Assembly (NCBI GenBank): GCA_949710005.1
Contig: OX453282.1
Span: 13,330,236-13,394,235 of the forward strand
Length of the DNA stretch: 64,000 nucleotides
Origin: Ricordea florida
Taxonomy: Eukaryota > Cnidaria > Anthozoa > Corallimorpharia > Ricordeidae
Direction of reading: 5' to 3'
The notes beneath the pieces were generated by a model that was given only the letters and a program-made list of their open reading frames with translations, was not told where the DNA came from and ran no database searches. Each line of letters opens with the position of its first letter. Position 1 is the first letter of the stretch. A program made the position numbers and the translations under genes. Shown here piece by piece: positions 52,357 to 63,737 of this stretch.

Positions 52357-55300
52357 CTTTGTTACTACGCATGCGCACTTCATACAATTGCCTTTAAACC
52401 CTTAAAATGAAAGATATTCTATCATATCTCGGCTTGCAGAATCTTTGCAATTCTGAAACTTTGCAGACTTGTAGTATAAAGAAAGAATAACGTCTACGTA
52501 AAAAGTAAAATTGATTGTAATTCGCAATCCTATTGTATTTCAGCTGTCAACATATTAGCTTAAGGCAGCTGATTGTAAAGCATACTGCTCAGACAGTACT
52601 AAAGTTCATCAAATCAGTCCTCATTACACAGATTAGTGACAAACATGCAATTTTCACCACCTTGTAGCATTTAAAATGTAATTTAAAATCAATTTTATCT
52701 CGTGATTGTAGTCATTCTTAAGAAAAGGATAAAATACAAAGAGATGGTTGCAAGGAAACTCAGCCTTACAGGTTTTTGTCAAAACACCATATAAGAGATT
52801 GTATGGGCAGGAGGACCGTCATCTAGCGTGGTAAGTTATCGAATCATTTTGAATGTTTTATCTATCTGTCATAGTAGGATATAGACGAAGGTTTAGATAA
52901 CGAATGAAATTTTAATTGAAACGATTATATTTCCATGTGATTTAAGGAAAGAACTCTTTGTTACTACGCATGCGCACTTCATACAATTGCCTTTAAACCC
53001 TTAAAATGAAAGATATTCTATCATATCTCGGATTGCAGAATCTTTGCAATTCTTAAACTCTGCATACTTGTAGTATAACGAAAGGCTAACATCTACGTAA
53101 AAAGTAAAATTGATTGTAATTCGCAATCCTATTGTATTTCAGCTGTCAACATATTAGCTTAAGGCAGCTGATTGTAAAGCATACTGCTCAGACAGTACTT
53201 AAGTTCATCATATCAGTCCTCACTACACAGATTAGTGACAAACATGCAATTTTCACCACCTTGTAGCATTTAAAATGTAATTTAAAATCCATTTTATCTC
53301 GTGATTGTAGTCATTCTTAAAAACAAGATAAAATACAAAGAGATGGTTGCAAGGAAACTCAGCCTTACAGATTTTTGTCAAAACACCATATAAGAGATTG
53401 TATGGGCAGGAGGACCGTCATCTAGCGTGGTAAGTTATCGAATCATTTTGAATGTTTTATCTATCTGTCATAGTAGGATATAGACGAAGGTTTAGATAAC
53501 GAATGAAATTTTAATTGAAACGATTATATTTCCATGTGATTTAAGGAAAGAACTCTTTGTTACTACGCATGCGCACTTCATACAATTGCCTTTAAACCCT
53601 TAAAATGAAAGATATTCTATCATATCTCGGCTTGCAGAATCTTTTAAATTCTTAAACTTTGCAGACTTGTAGTATAACGAAAGGCTAACATCTACGTAAA
53701 AAGTAAAATTGATTGTAATTCGCAATCCTATTGTATTTCAGCTGTCAACATATTAGCTTAAGGCAGCTGATTGTAAAGCATACTGCTCAGACAGTACTAA
53801 AGTTCATCAAATCAGTCCTCATTACACAGATTAGTGACAAACATGCAATTTTCACCACCTTGTAGCATTTAAAATGTAATTTAAAATCAATTTTATCTCG
53901 TGATTGTAGTCATTCTTAAGAACAAGATAAAATACAAAGAGATGGTTGCAAGGAAACTCAGCCTTACAGATTTTTGTCAAAACACCATATAAGAGATTGT
54001 ATGGGCAGGAGGACCGTCATCTAGCGTGGTAAGTTATCGAATCATTTTGAATGTTTTATCTATCTGTCATAGTAGGATATAGACGAAGGTTTAGATAACG
54101 AATGAAATTTTAATTGAAACGATTATATTTCCATGTGATTTAAGGAAAGAACTCCTTGTTACTACGCATGCGCACTTCATACAATTGCCTTTAAACCCTT
54201 AAAATGAAAGATATTTTATCATATCTCGGCTTGCAGAATCTTTTCAATTCTGAAACTTTGCAGACTTGTAGTATAAAGAAAGAATAACATCTACGTAAAA
54301 AGTAAAATTGATTGTAATTCGCAATCCTATTGTATTTCAGCTGTCAACATATTAGCTTAAGGCAGCTGATTGTAAAGCATACTGCTCAGACAGTACTAAA
54401 GTTCATCAAATCAGTCCTCATTACACAGATTAGTGACAAACATGCAATTTTCACCACCTTGTGGCATTTAAAATGTAATTTAAAATCCATTTTATCTCGT
54501 GATTGTAGTCATTCTTAAGAAAAAGATAAAATACAAAGAGATTAGTGCAAGAAAACTCAGCCTTACAGATTTTTGTCAAAACACCATATAAGAGATTGTA
54601 TGGGCAGGAGGACCGTCATCTAGCGTGGTAAGTTATCGAATCATTTTGAATGTTTTATCTATCTGTCATAGTAGGATATAGACGAAGGTTTAGATAACGA
54701 ATGAAATTTTAATTGAAACGATTATATTTCCATGTGATTTAAGGAAAGAACTCTTTGTTACTACGCATGCGCACTTCATACAATTGCCTTTAAACCCTTA
54801 AAATGAAAGATATTCTATCATATCTCGGCTTGCAGAATCTTTGCAATTCTGAAACTTTGCAGACTTGTAGTATAACGAAAGGCTAACATCTACGTAAAAA
54901 GTAAAATTGATTGTAATTCGCAATCCTATTGTATTTCAGCTGTCAACATATTAGCTTAAGGCAGCTGATTGTAAAGCATACTGCTCAGACAGTACTAAAG
55001 TTCATCAAATCAGTCCTCATTACACAGATTAGTGACAAACATGCAATTTTCACCACCTTGTAGCATTTAAAATGTAATTTAAAATCAATTTTATCTCGTG
55101 ATTGTAGTCATTCTTAAGAACAAGATAAAATACAAAGAGATGGTTGCAAGGAAACTCAGCCTTACAGATTTTTGTCAAAACACCATATAAGAGATTGTAT
55201 GGGCAGGAGGACCGTCATCTAGCGTGGTAAGTTATCGAATCATTTTGAATGTTTTATCTATCTGTCATAGTAGGATATAGACGAAGGTTTAGATAACGAA

Positions 55301-56549
55301 TGAAATTTTAATTGAAACGATTATATTTCCATGTGATTTAAGGAAAGAACTCTTTGTTACTACGCATGCGCACTTCATACAATTGCCTTTAAACCCTTAA
55401 AATGAAGGATATTCTATCATATCTCGGCTTGCAGAATCTTTTCAATTCTGAAACTTTGCATACTTGTAGTATAAAGAAAGAATAACATCTACGTAAAAAG
55501 TAAAATTGATTGTAATTCGCAATCCTATTGTATTTCAGCTGTCAACATATTAGCTTAAGGCAGCTGATTGTAAAGCATACTGCTCAGACAGTACTAAAGT
55601 TCATCAAATCAGTCCTCATTACACAGATTAGTGACAAACATGCAATTTTCACCACCTTGTGGCATTTAAAATGTAATTTAAAATCCATTTTATCTCGTGA
55701 TTGTAGTCATTCTTAAGAAAAGGATAAAATACAAAGAGATGGTTGCAAGGAAACTCAGCCTTACAGATTTTTGTCAAAACACCATATAAGAGATTGTATG
55801 GGCAGGAGGACCGTCATCTAGCGTGGTAAGTTATCGAATCATTTTGAATGTTTTATCTATCTGTCATAGTAGGATATAGACGAAGGTTTAGATAACGAAT
55901 GAAATTTTAATTGAAACGATTATATTTCCATGTGATTTAAGGAAAGAACTCTTTGTTACTACGCATGCGCACTTCATACAATTGCCTTTAAACCCTTAAA
56001 ATGAAAGATATTCTATCATATCTCGGCTTGCAGAATCTTTGCAATTCTGAAACTTTGCAGACTTGTAGTATAACGAAAGGCTAACATCTACGTAAAAAGT
56101 AAAATTGATTGTAATTCGCAATCCTATTGTATTTCAGCTGTCAACATATTAGCTTAAGGCAGCTGATTGTAAAGCATACTGCTCAGACAGTACTAAAGTT
56201 CATCAAATCAGTCCTCATTACACAGATTAGTGACAAACATGCAATTTTCACCACCTTGTAGCATTTAAAATGTAATTTAAAATCAATTTTATCTCGTGAT
56301 TGTAGTCATTCTTGAGAACAAGATAAAATACAAAGAGATGGTTGCAAGGAAACTCAGCCTTACAGATTTTTGTCAAAACACCATATAAGAGATTGTATGG
56401 GCAGGAGGACCGTCATCTAGCGTGGTAAGTTATCGAATCATTTTGAATGTTTTATCTATCTGTCATAGTAGGATATAGACGAAGGTTTAGATAACGAATG
56501 AAATTTTAATTGAAACGATTATATTTCCATGTGATTTAAGGAAAGAACT
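52357..56549 (+). repeat. 7-mer higher-order repeat unit, copy 1 (4193 bp)
   Basis: M89-M95 have the order U, X, Y, Z, S, P, Sg. U has aacgtctac with aaaatcaatttt. X has cggattgcag, cttaaactctgc, gtacttaagttc and cctcactac. Y has ttttaaattcttaaac. Z has gatattttatc with gattagtgcaag and an altered left junction (aactccttgtt). S has aaaatcaatttt. P has gaaggatatt. Sg has cattcttgagaac. M90 has one private change, catcatatcag. The unit recurs at 59545-63737. Confidence 0.85.
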
Positions 56550-57758
56550 CTTTGTTACTACGCATGCGCACTTCATACAATTGCCTTTAAACCCTTAAAA
56601 TGAAAGATATTCTATCATATCTCGGCTTGCAGAATCTTTGCAATTCTGAAACTTTGCAGACTTGTAGTATAAAGAAAGAATAACGTCTACGTAAAAAGTA
56701 AAATTGATTGTAATTCGCAATCCTATTGTATTTCAGCTGTCAACATATTAGCTTAAGGCAGCTGATTGTAAAGCATACTGCTCAGACAGTACTAAAGTTC
56801 ATCAAATCAGTCCTCATTACACAGATTAGTGACAAACATGCAATTTTCACCACCTTGTAGCATTTAAAATGTAATTTAAAATCAATTTTATCTCGTGATT
56901 GTAGTCATTCTTAAGAAAAGGATAAAATACAAAGAGATGGTTGCAAGGAAACTCAGCCTTACAGGTTTTTGTCAAAACACCATATAAGAGATTGTATGGG
57001 CAGGAGGACCGTCATCTAGCGTGGTAAGTTATCGAATCATTTTGAATGTTTTATCTATCTGTCATAGTAGGATATAGACGAAGGTTTAGATAACGAATGA
57101 AATTTTAATTGAAACGATTATATTTCCATGTGATTTAAGGAAAGAACTCTTTGTTACTACGCATGCGCACTTCATACAATTGCCTTTAAACCCTTAAAAT
57201 GAAAGATATTCTATCATATCTCGGATTGCAGAATCTTTGCAATTCTTAAACTCTGCATACTTGTAGTATAACGAAAGGCTAACATCTACGTAAAAAGTAA
57301 AATTGATTGTAATTCGCAATCCTATTGTATTTCAGCTGTCAACATATTAGCTTAAGGCAGCTGATTGTAAAGCATACTGCTCAGACAGTACTTAAGTTCA
57401 TCAAATCAGTCCTCACTACACAGATTAGTGACAAACATGCAATTTTCACCACCTTGTAGCATTTAAAATGTAATTTAAAATCCATTTTATCTCGTGATTG
57501 TAGTCATTCTTAAAAACAAGATAAAATACAAAGAGATGGTTGCAAGGAAACTCAGCCTTACAGATTTTTGTCAAAACACCATATAAGAGATTGTATGGGC
57601 AGGAGGACCGTCATCTAGCGTGGTAAGTTATCGAATCATTTTGAATGTTTTATCTATCTGTCATAGTAGGATATAGACGAAGGTTTAGATAACGAATGAA
57701 ATTTTAATTGAAACGATTATATTTCCATGTGATTTAAGGAAAGAACTCTTTGTTACTA

Positions 57759-57766
57759 CGCATGCG
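57759..57766. other. CGCATGCG palindrome, once per monomer
   Basis: A perfect 8-bp self-complementary sequence sits at offset 12-19 in nearly every monomer. It contains two of the CpGs. It is lost in M1, where the region reads actcatgcac (11-20, both CpGs gone), and altered in M32 (acgcacgcgc near 18637). No known binding protein is claimed. Confidence 0.6.
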
Positions 57767-57877
57767 CACTTCATACAATTGCCTTTAAACCCTTAAAATG
57801 AAAGATATTCTATCATATCTCGGCTTGCAGAATCTTTGCAATTCTGAAACTTTGCAGACTTGTAGTATAACGAAAGG

Positions 57878-58230
57878 CTAACATCTACGTAAAAAGTAAA
57901 ATTGATTGTAATTCGCAATCCTATTGTATTTCAGCTGTCAACATATTAGCTTAAGGCAGCTGATTGTAAAGCATACTGCTCAGACAGTACTAAAGTTCAT
58001 CAAATCAGTCCTCATTACACAGATTAGTGACAAACATGCAATTTTCACCACCTTGTAGCATTTAAAATGTAATTTAAAATCAATTTTATCTCGTGATTGT
58101 AGTCATTCTTAAGAACAAGATAAAATACAAAGAGATGGTTGCAAGGAAACTCAGCCTTACAGATTTTTGTCAAAACACCATATAAGAGATTGTATGGGCA
58201 GGAGGACCGTCATCTAGCGTGGTAAGTTAT
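57878..58230 (+). other. Splice-signal-like arrangement, repeated in most monomers
   Basis: The example is in M98. CTAAC (57878-57882) lies about 50 bases before TTTCAG ending at 57934, and GTGGTAAGT follows with GT at 58222-58223. These resemble a branch point, a 3' splice site and a 5' splice site, bounding a 287-nt exon-like stretch (57935-58221) on the + strand. P-, R- and U-type monomers have ATAAC in place of CTAAC. The stretch is not a multiple of three and has stops in frame, so any such exon would be non-coding. Chance occurrence in one ancestral sequence, then amplified, is a full alternative explanation. Confidence 0.25.
58196..58229 (+). other. Strongly conserved block within the monomer
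   Basis: Offsets 449-482, from GGGCAGGAGGACC through GGTAAGTTA, are almost unchanged in all copies. By eye the exceptions are few: catgtagcg in M20, M23 and M26; ggcatgagg in M18; actgtcatc in M15 and M36; tagtgtggt at 30661; gggtaggagg at 38430. The 392-bp monomers also keep it. Adjacent segments at offsets about 293-311 and 366-378 vary freely. This is a candidate protein-binding or structural site, but homogenisation alone could give the same picture. Confidence 0.5.
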
Positions 58231-59544
58231 CGAATCATTTTGAATGTTTTATCTATCTGTCATAGTAGGATATAGACGAAGGTTTAGATAACGAATGAAA
58301 TTTTAATTGAAACGATTATATTTCCATGTGATTTAAGGAAAGAACTCTTTGTTACTACGCATGCGCACTTCATACAATTGCCTTTAAACCCTTAAAATGA
58401 AGGATATTCTATCATATCTCGGCTTGCAGAATCTTTTCAATTCTGAAACTTTGCATACTTGTAGTATAAAGAAAGAATAACATCTACGTAAAAAGTAAAA
58501 TTGATTGTAATTCGCAATCCTATTGTATTTCAGCTGTCAACATATTAGCTTAAGGCAGCTGATTGTAAAGCATACTGCTCAGACAGTACTAAAGTTCATC
58601 AAATCAGTCCTCATTACACAGATTAGTGACAAACATGCAATTTTCACCACCTTGTGGCATTTAAAATGTAATTTAAAATCCATTTTATCTCGTGATTGTA
58701 GTCATTCTTAAGAAAAGGATAAAATACAAAGAGATGGTTGCAAGGAAACTCAGCCTTACAGATTTTTGTCAAAACACCATATAAGAGATTGTATGGGCAG
58801 GAGGACCGTCATCTAGCGTGGTAAGTTATCGAATCATTTTGAATGTTTTATCTATCTGTCATAGTAGGATATAGACGAAGGTTTAGATAACGAATGAAAT
58901 TTTAATTGAAACGATTATATTTCCATGTGATTTAAGGAAAGAACTCTTTGTTACTACGCATGCGCACTTCATACAATTGCCTTTAAACCCTTAAAATGAA
59001 AGATATTCTATCATATCTCGGCTTGCAGAATCTTTGCAATTCTGAAACTTTGCAGACTTGTAGTATAACGAAAGGCTAACATCTACGTAAAAAGTAAAAT
59101 TGATTGTAATTCGCAATCCTATTGTATTTCAGCTGTCAACATATTAGCTTAAGGCAGCTGATTGTAAAGCATACTGCTCAGACAGTACTAAAGTTCATCA
59201 AATCAGTCCTCATTACACAGATTAGTGACAAACATGCAATTTTCACCACCTTGTAGCATTTAAAATGTAATTTAAAATCAATTTTATCTCGTGATTGTAG
59301 TCATTCTTGAGAACAAGATAAAATACAAAGAGATGGTTGCAAGGAAACTCAGCCTTACAGATTTTTGTCAAAACACCATATAAGAGATTGTATGGGCAGG
59401 AGGACCGTCATCTAGCGTGGTAAGTTATCGAATCATTTTGAATGTTTTATCTATCTGTCATAGTAGGATATAGACGAAGGTTTAGATAACGAATGAAATT
59501 TTAATTGAAACGATTATATTTCCATGTGATTTAAGGAAAGAACT

Positions 59545-62500
59545 CTTTGTTACTACGCATGCGCACTTCATACAATTGCCTTTAAACCCTTAAAATGAAA
59601 GATATTCTATCATATCTCGGCTTGCAGAATCTTTGCAATTCTGAAACTTTGCAGACTTGTAGTATAAAGAAAGAATAACGTCTACGTAAAAAGTAAAATT
59701 GATTGTAATTCGCAATCCTATTGTATTTCAGCTGTCAACATATTAGCTTAAGGCAGCTGATTGTAAAGCATACTGCTCAGACAGTACTAAAGTTCATCAA
59801 ATCAGTCCTCATTACACAGATTAGTGACAAACATGCAATTTTCACCACCTTGTAGCATTTAAAATGTAATTTAAAATCAATTTTATCTCGTGATTGTAGT
59901 CATTCTTAAGAAAAGGATAAAATACAAAGAGATGGTTGCAAGGAAACTCAGCCTTACAGGTTTTTGTCAAAACACCATATAAGAGATTGTATGGGCAGGA
60001 GGACCGTCATCTAGCGTGGTAAGTTATCGAATCATTTTGAATGTTTTATCTACCTGTCATAGTAGGATATAGACGAAGGTTTAGATAACGAATGAAATTT
60101 TAATTGAAACGATTATATTTCCATGTGATTTAAGGAAAGAACTCTTTGTTACTACGCATGCGCACTTCATACAATTGCCTTTAAACCCTTAAAATGAAAG
60201 ATATTCTATCATATCTCGGATTGCAGAATCTTTGCAATTCTTAAACTCTGCATACTTGTAGTATAACGAAAGGCTAACATCTACGTAAAAAGTAAAATTG
60301 ATTGTAATTCGCAATCCTATTGTATTTCAGCTGTCAACATATTAGCTTAAGGCAGCTGATTGTAAAGCATACTGCTCAGACAGTACTTAAGTTCATCAAA
60401 TCAGTCCTCACTACACAGATTAGTGACAAACATGCAATTTTCACCACCTTGTAGCATTTAAAATGTAATTTAAAATCCATTTTATCTCGTGATTGTAGTC
60501 ATTCTTAAAAACAAGATAAAATACAAAGAGATGGTTGCAAGGAAACTCAGCCTTGCAGATTTTTGTCAAAACACCATATAAGAGATTGTATGGGCAGGAG
60601 GACCGTCATCTAGCGTGGTAAGTTATCGAATCATTTTGAATGTTTTATCTATCTGTCATAGTAGGATATAGACGAAGGTTTAGATAACGAATGAAATTTT
60701 AATTGAAACGATTATATTTCCATGTGATTTAAGGAAAGAACTCTTTGTTACTACGCATGCGCACTTCATACAATTGCCTTTAAACCCTTAAAATGAAAGA
60801 TATTCTATCATATCTCGGCTTGCAGAATCTTTTAAATTCTTAAACTTTGCAGACTTGTAGTATAACGAAAGGCTAACATCTACGTAAAAAGTAAAATTGA
60901 TTGTAATTCGCAATCCTATTGTATTTCAGCTGTCAACATATTAGCTTAAGGCAGCTGATTGTAAAGCATACTGCTCAGACAGTACTAAAGTTCATCAAAT
61001 CAGTCCTCATTACACAGATTAGTGACAAACATGCAATTTTCACCACCTTGTAGCATTTAAAATGTAATTTAAAATCAATTTTATCTCGTGATTGTAGTCA
61101 TTCTTAAGAACAAGATAAAATACAAAGAGATGGTTGCAAGGAAACTCAGCCTTACAGATTTTTGTCAAAACACCATATAAGAGATTGTATGGGCAGGAGG
61201 ACCGTCATCTAGCGTGGTAAGTTATCGAATCATTTTGAATGTTTTATCTATCTGTCATAGTAGGATATAGACGAAGGTTTAGATAACGAATGAAATTTTA
61301 ATTGAAACGATTATATTTCCATGTGATTTAAGGAAAGAACCCCGTGTTACTACGCATGCGCACTTCATACAATTGCCTTTAAACCCTTAAAATGAAAGAT
61401 ATTTTATCATATCTCGGCTTGCAGAATCTTTTCAATTCTGAAACTTTGCAGACTTGTAGTATAAAGAAAGAATAACATCTACGTAAAAAGTAAAATTGAT
61501 TGTAATTCGCAATCCTATTGTATTTCAGCTGTCAACATATTAGCTTAAGGCAGCTGATTGTAAAGCATACTGCTCAGACAGTACTAAAGTTCATCAAATC
61601 AGTCCTCATTACACAGATTAGTGACAAACATGCAATTTTCACCACCTTGTGGCATTTAAAATGTAATTTAAAATCAATTTTATCTCGTGATTGTAGTCAT
61701 TCTTAAGAAAAAGATAAAATACAAAGAGATTAGTGCAAGAAAACTCAGCCTTACAGATTTTTGTCAAAACACCATATAAGAGATTGTATGGGCAGGAGGA
61801 CCGTCATCTAGCGTGGTAAGTTATCGAATCATTTTGAATGTTTTATCTATCTGTCATAGTAGGATATAGACGAAGGTTTAGATAACGAATGAAATTTTAA
61901 TTGAAACGATTATATTTCCATGTGATTTAAGGAAAGAACTCTTTGTTACTACGCATGCGCACTTCATACAATTGCCTTTAAACCCTTAAAATGAAAGATA
62001 TTCTATCATATCTCGGCTTGCAGAATCTTTGCAATTCTGAAACTTTGCAGACTTGTAGTATAACGAAAGGCTAACATCTACGTAAAAAGTAAAATTGATT
62101 GTAATTCGCAATCCTATTGTATTTCAGCTGTCAACATATTAGCTTAAGGCAGCTGATTGTAAAGCATACTGCTCAGACAGTACTAAAGTTCATCAAATCA
62201 GTCCTCATTACACAGATTAGTGACAAACATGCAATTTTCACAACCTTGTAGCATTTAAAATGTAATTTAAAATCAATTTTATCTCGTGATTGTAGTCATT
62301 CTTAAGAACAAGATAAAATACAAAGAGATGGTTGCAAGGAAACTCAGCCTTACAGATTTTTGTCAAAACACCATATAAGAGATTGTATGGGCAGGAGGAC
62401 CGTCATCTAGCGTGGTAAGTTATCGAATCATTTTGAATGTTTTATCTATCTGTCATAGTAGGATATAGACGAAGGTTTAGATAACGAATTAAATTTTAAT

Positions 62501-63737
62501 TGAAACGATTATATTTCCATGTGATTTAAGGAAAGAACTCTTTGTTACTACGCATGCGCACTTCATACAATTGCCTTTAAACCCTTAAAATGAAGGATAT
62601 TCTATCATATCTCGGCTTGCAGAATCTTTTCAATTCTGAAACTTTGCATACTTGTAGTATAAAGAAAGAATAACATCTACGTAAAAAGTAAAATTGATTG
62701 TAATTCGCAATCCTATTGTATTTCAGCTGTCAACATATTAGCTTAAGGCAGCTGATTGTAAAGCATACTGCTCAGACAGTACTAAAGTTCATCAAATCAG
62801 TCCTCATTACACAGATTAGTGACAAACATGCAATTTTCACCACCTTGTGGCATTTAAAATGTAATTTAAAATCCATTTTATCTCGTGATTGTAGTCATTC
62901 TTAAGAACAAGATAAAATACAAAGAGATGGTTGCAAGGAAACTCAGCCTTACAGATTTTTGTCAAAACACCATATAAGAGATTTTATGGGCAGGAGGACC
63001 GTCATCTAGCGTGGTAAGTTATCGAATCATTTTGAATGTTTTATCTATCTGTCATAGTAGGATATAGACGAAGGTTTAGATAACGAATGAAATTTTAATT
63101 GAAACGATTATATTTCCATGTGATTTAAGGAAAGAACTCTTTGTTACTACGCATGCGCACTTCATACAATTGCCTTTAAACCCTTAAAATGAAAGATATT
63201 CTATCATATCTCGGCTTGCAGAATCTTTGCAATTCTGAAACTTTGCAGACTTGTAGTATAACGAAAGGCTAACATCTACGTAAAAAGTAAAATTGATTGT
63301 AATTCGCAATCCTATTGTATTTCAGCTGTCAACATATTAGCTTGAGGCAGCTGATTGTAAAGCATACTGCTCAGACAGTACTAAAGTTCATCAAATCAGT
63401 CCTCATTACACAGATTAGTGACAAACATGCAATTTTCACCACCTTGTAGCATTTAAAATGTAATTTAAAATCAATTTTATCTCGTGATTGTAGTCATTCT
63501 TGAGAACAAGATAAAATACAAAGAGATGGTTGCAAGGAAACTCAGCCTTACAGATTTTTGTCAAAACACCATATAAGAGATTGTATGGGCAGGAGGACCG
63601 TCATCTAGCGTGGTAAGTTATCGAATCATTTTGAATGTTTTATCTATCTGTCATAGTAGGATATAGACGAAGGTTTAGATAACGAATGAAATTTTAATTG
63701 AAACGATTATATTTCCATGTGATTTAAGGAAAGAACT
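59545..63737 (+). repeat. 7-mer higher-order repeat unit, copy 2 (4193 bp)
   Basis: M101-M107 again read U, X, Y, Z, S, P, Sg. Differences from copy 1 are few: tacctgtcat (60051), gccttgcag (60551), ccccgtgtt at the Z junction (61340), aaaatcaatttt in Z, cacaacc and gaattaaatt in S, aacaagat in P, and gcttgaggc in Sg (63342). The following partial monomer is P-like, not U, so the strict 7-mer order ends here or another variant unit begins. Confidence 0.85.

Larger units (their letters stand above)
57748..58346 (+). repeat. Representative monomer (M98), class S
   Basis: This copy carries the majority base at most positions and serves as a reference. A hand count gives 199 G+C in 599 (about 33%) and about 13 CpGs. 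Landmarks by offset: CGCATGCG palindrome at 12-19; CTAAC at 131-135; two CAGCTG palindromes at 185-190 and 210-215; TTTCAG ending at 187; a segment that is TAG or TGG in different copies near 309-311; a variable segment near 366-378 (aagataaaatac, gtattaatac, aaaaggat and others); the conserved GGGCAGGAGGACC block from 449; GGTAAGT at 474-480; an A/T-rich stretch around 535-560. Class S is defined by aaaatcaatttt plus aacaagat. No long open frame is present on either strand. Confidence 0.9.
56550..59544 (+). repeat. 5-mer deletion derivative of the 7-mer unit (2995 bp)
   Basis: M96-M100 read U, X, S, P, Sg. The Y and Z monomers are absent, and the shortening is exactly two monomers (1,198 bp). 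The junction X to S is in perfect monomer register, as expected from unequal crossing-over and not from random breakage. Confidence 0.85.

Noticed and set aside
57799-57816. Hairpin agatat / atatct with six-base loop near offset 56
   Set aside because: The arms are only six A/T-rich base pairs and the B class disrupts them (agataatct), so a conserved structural role is not supported.
58200-58206. AGGAGG resembling a bacterial ribosome binding site in every monomer
   Set aside because: No open frame of useful length begins at a proper distance after it, and the long tandem array with higher-order structure is eukaryotic in character.
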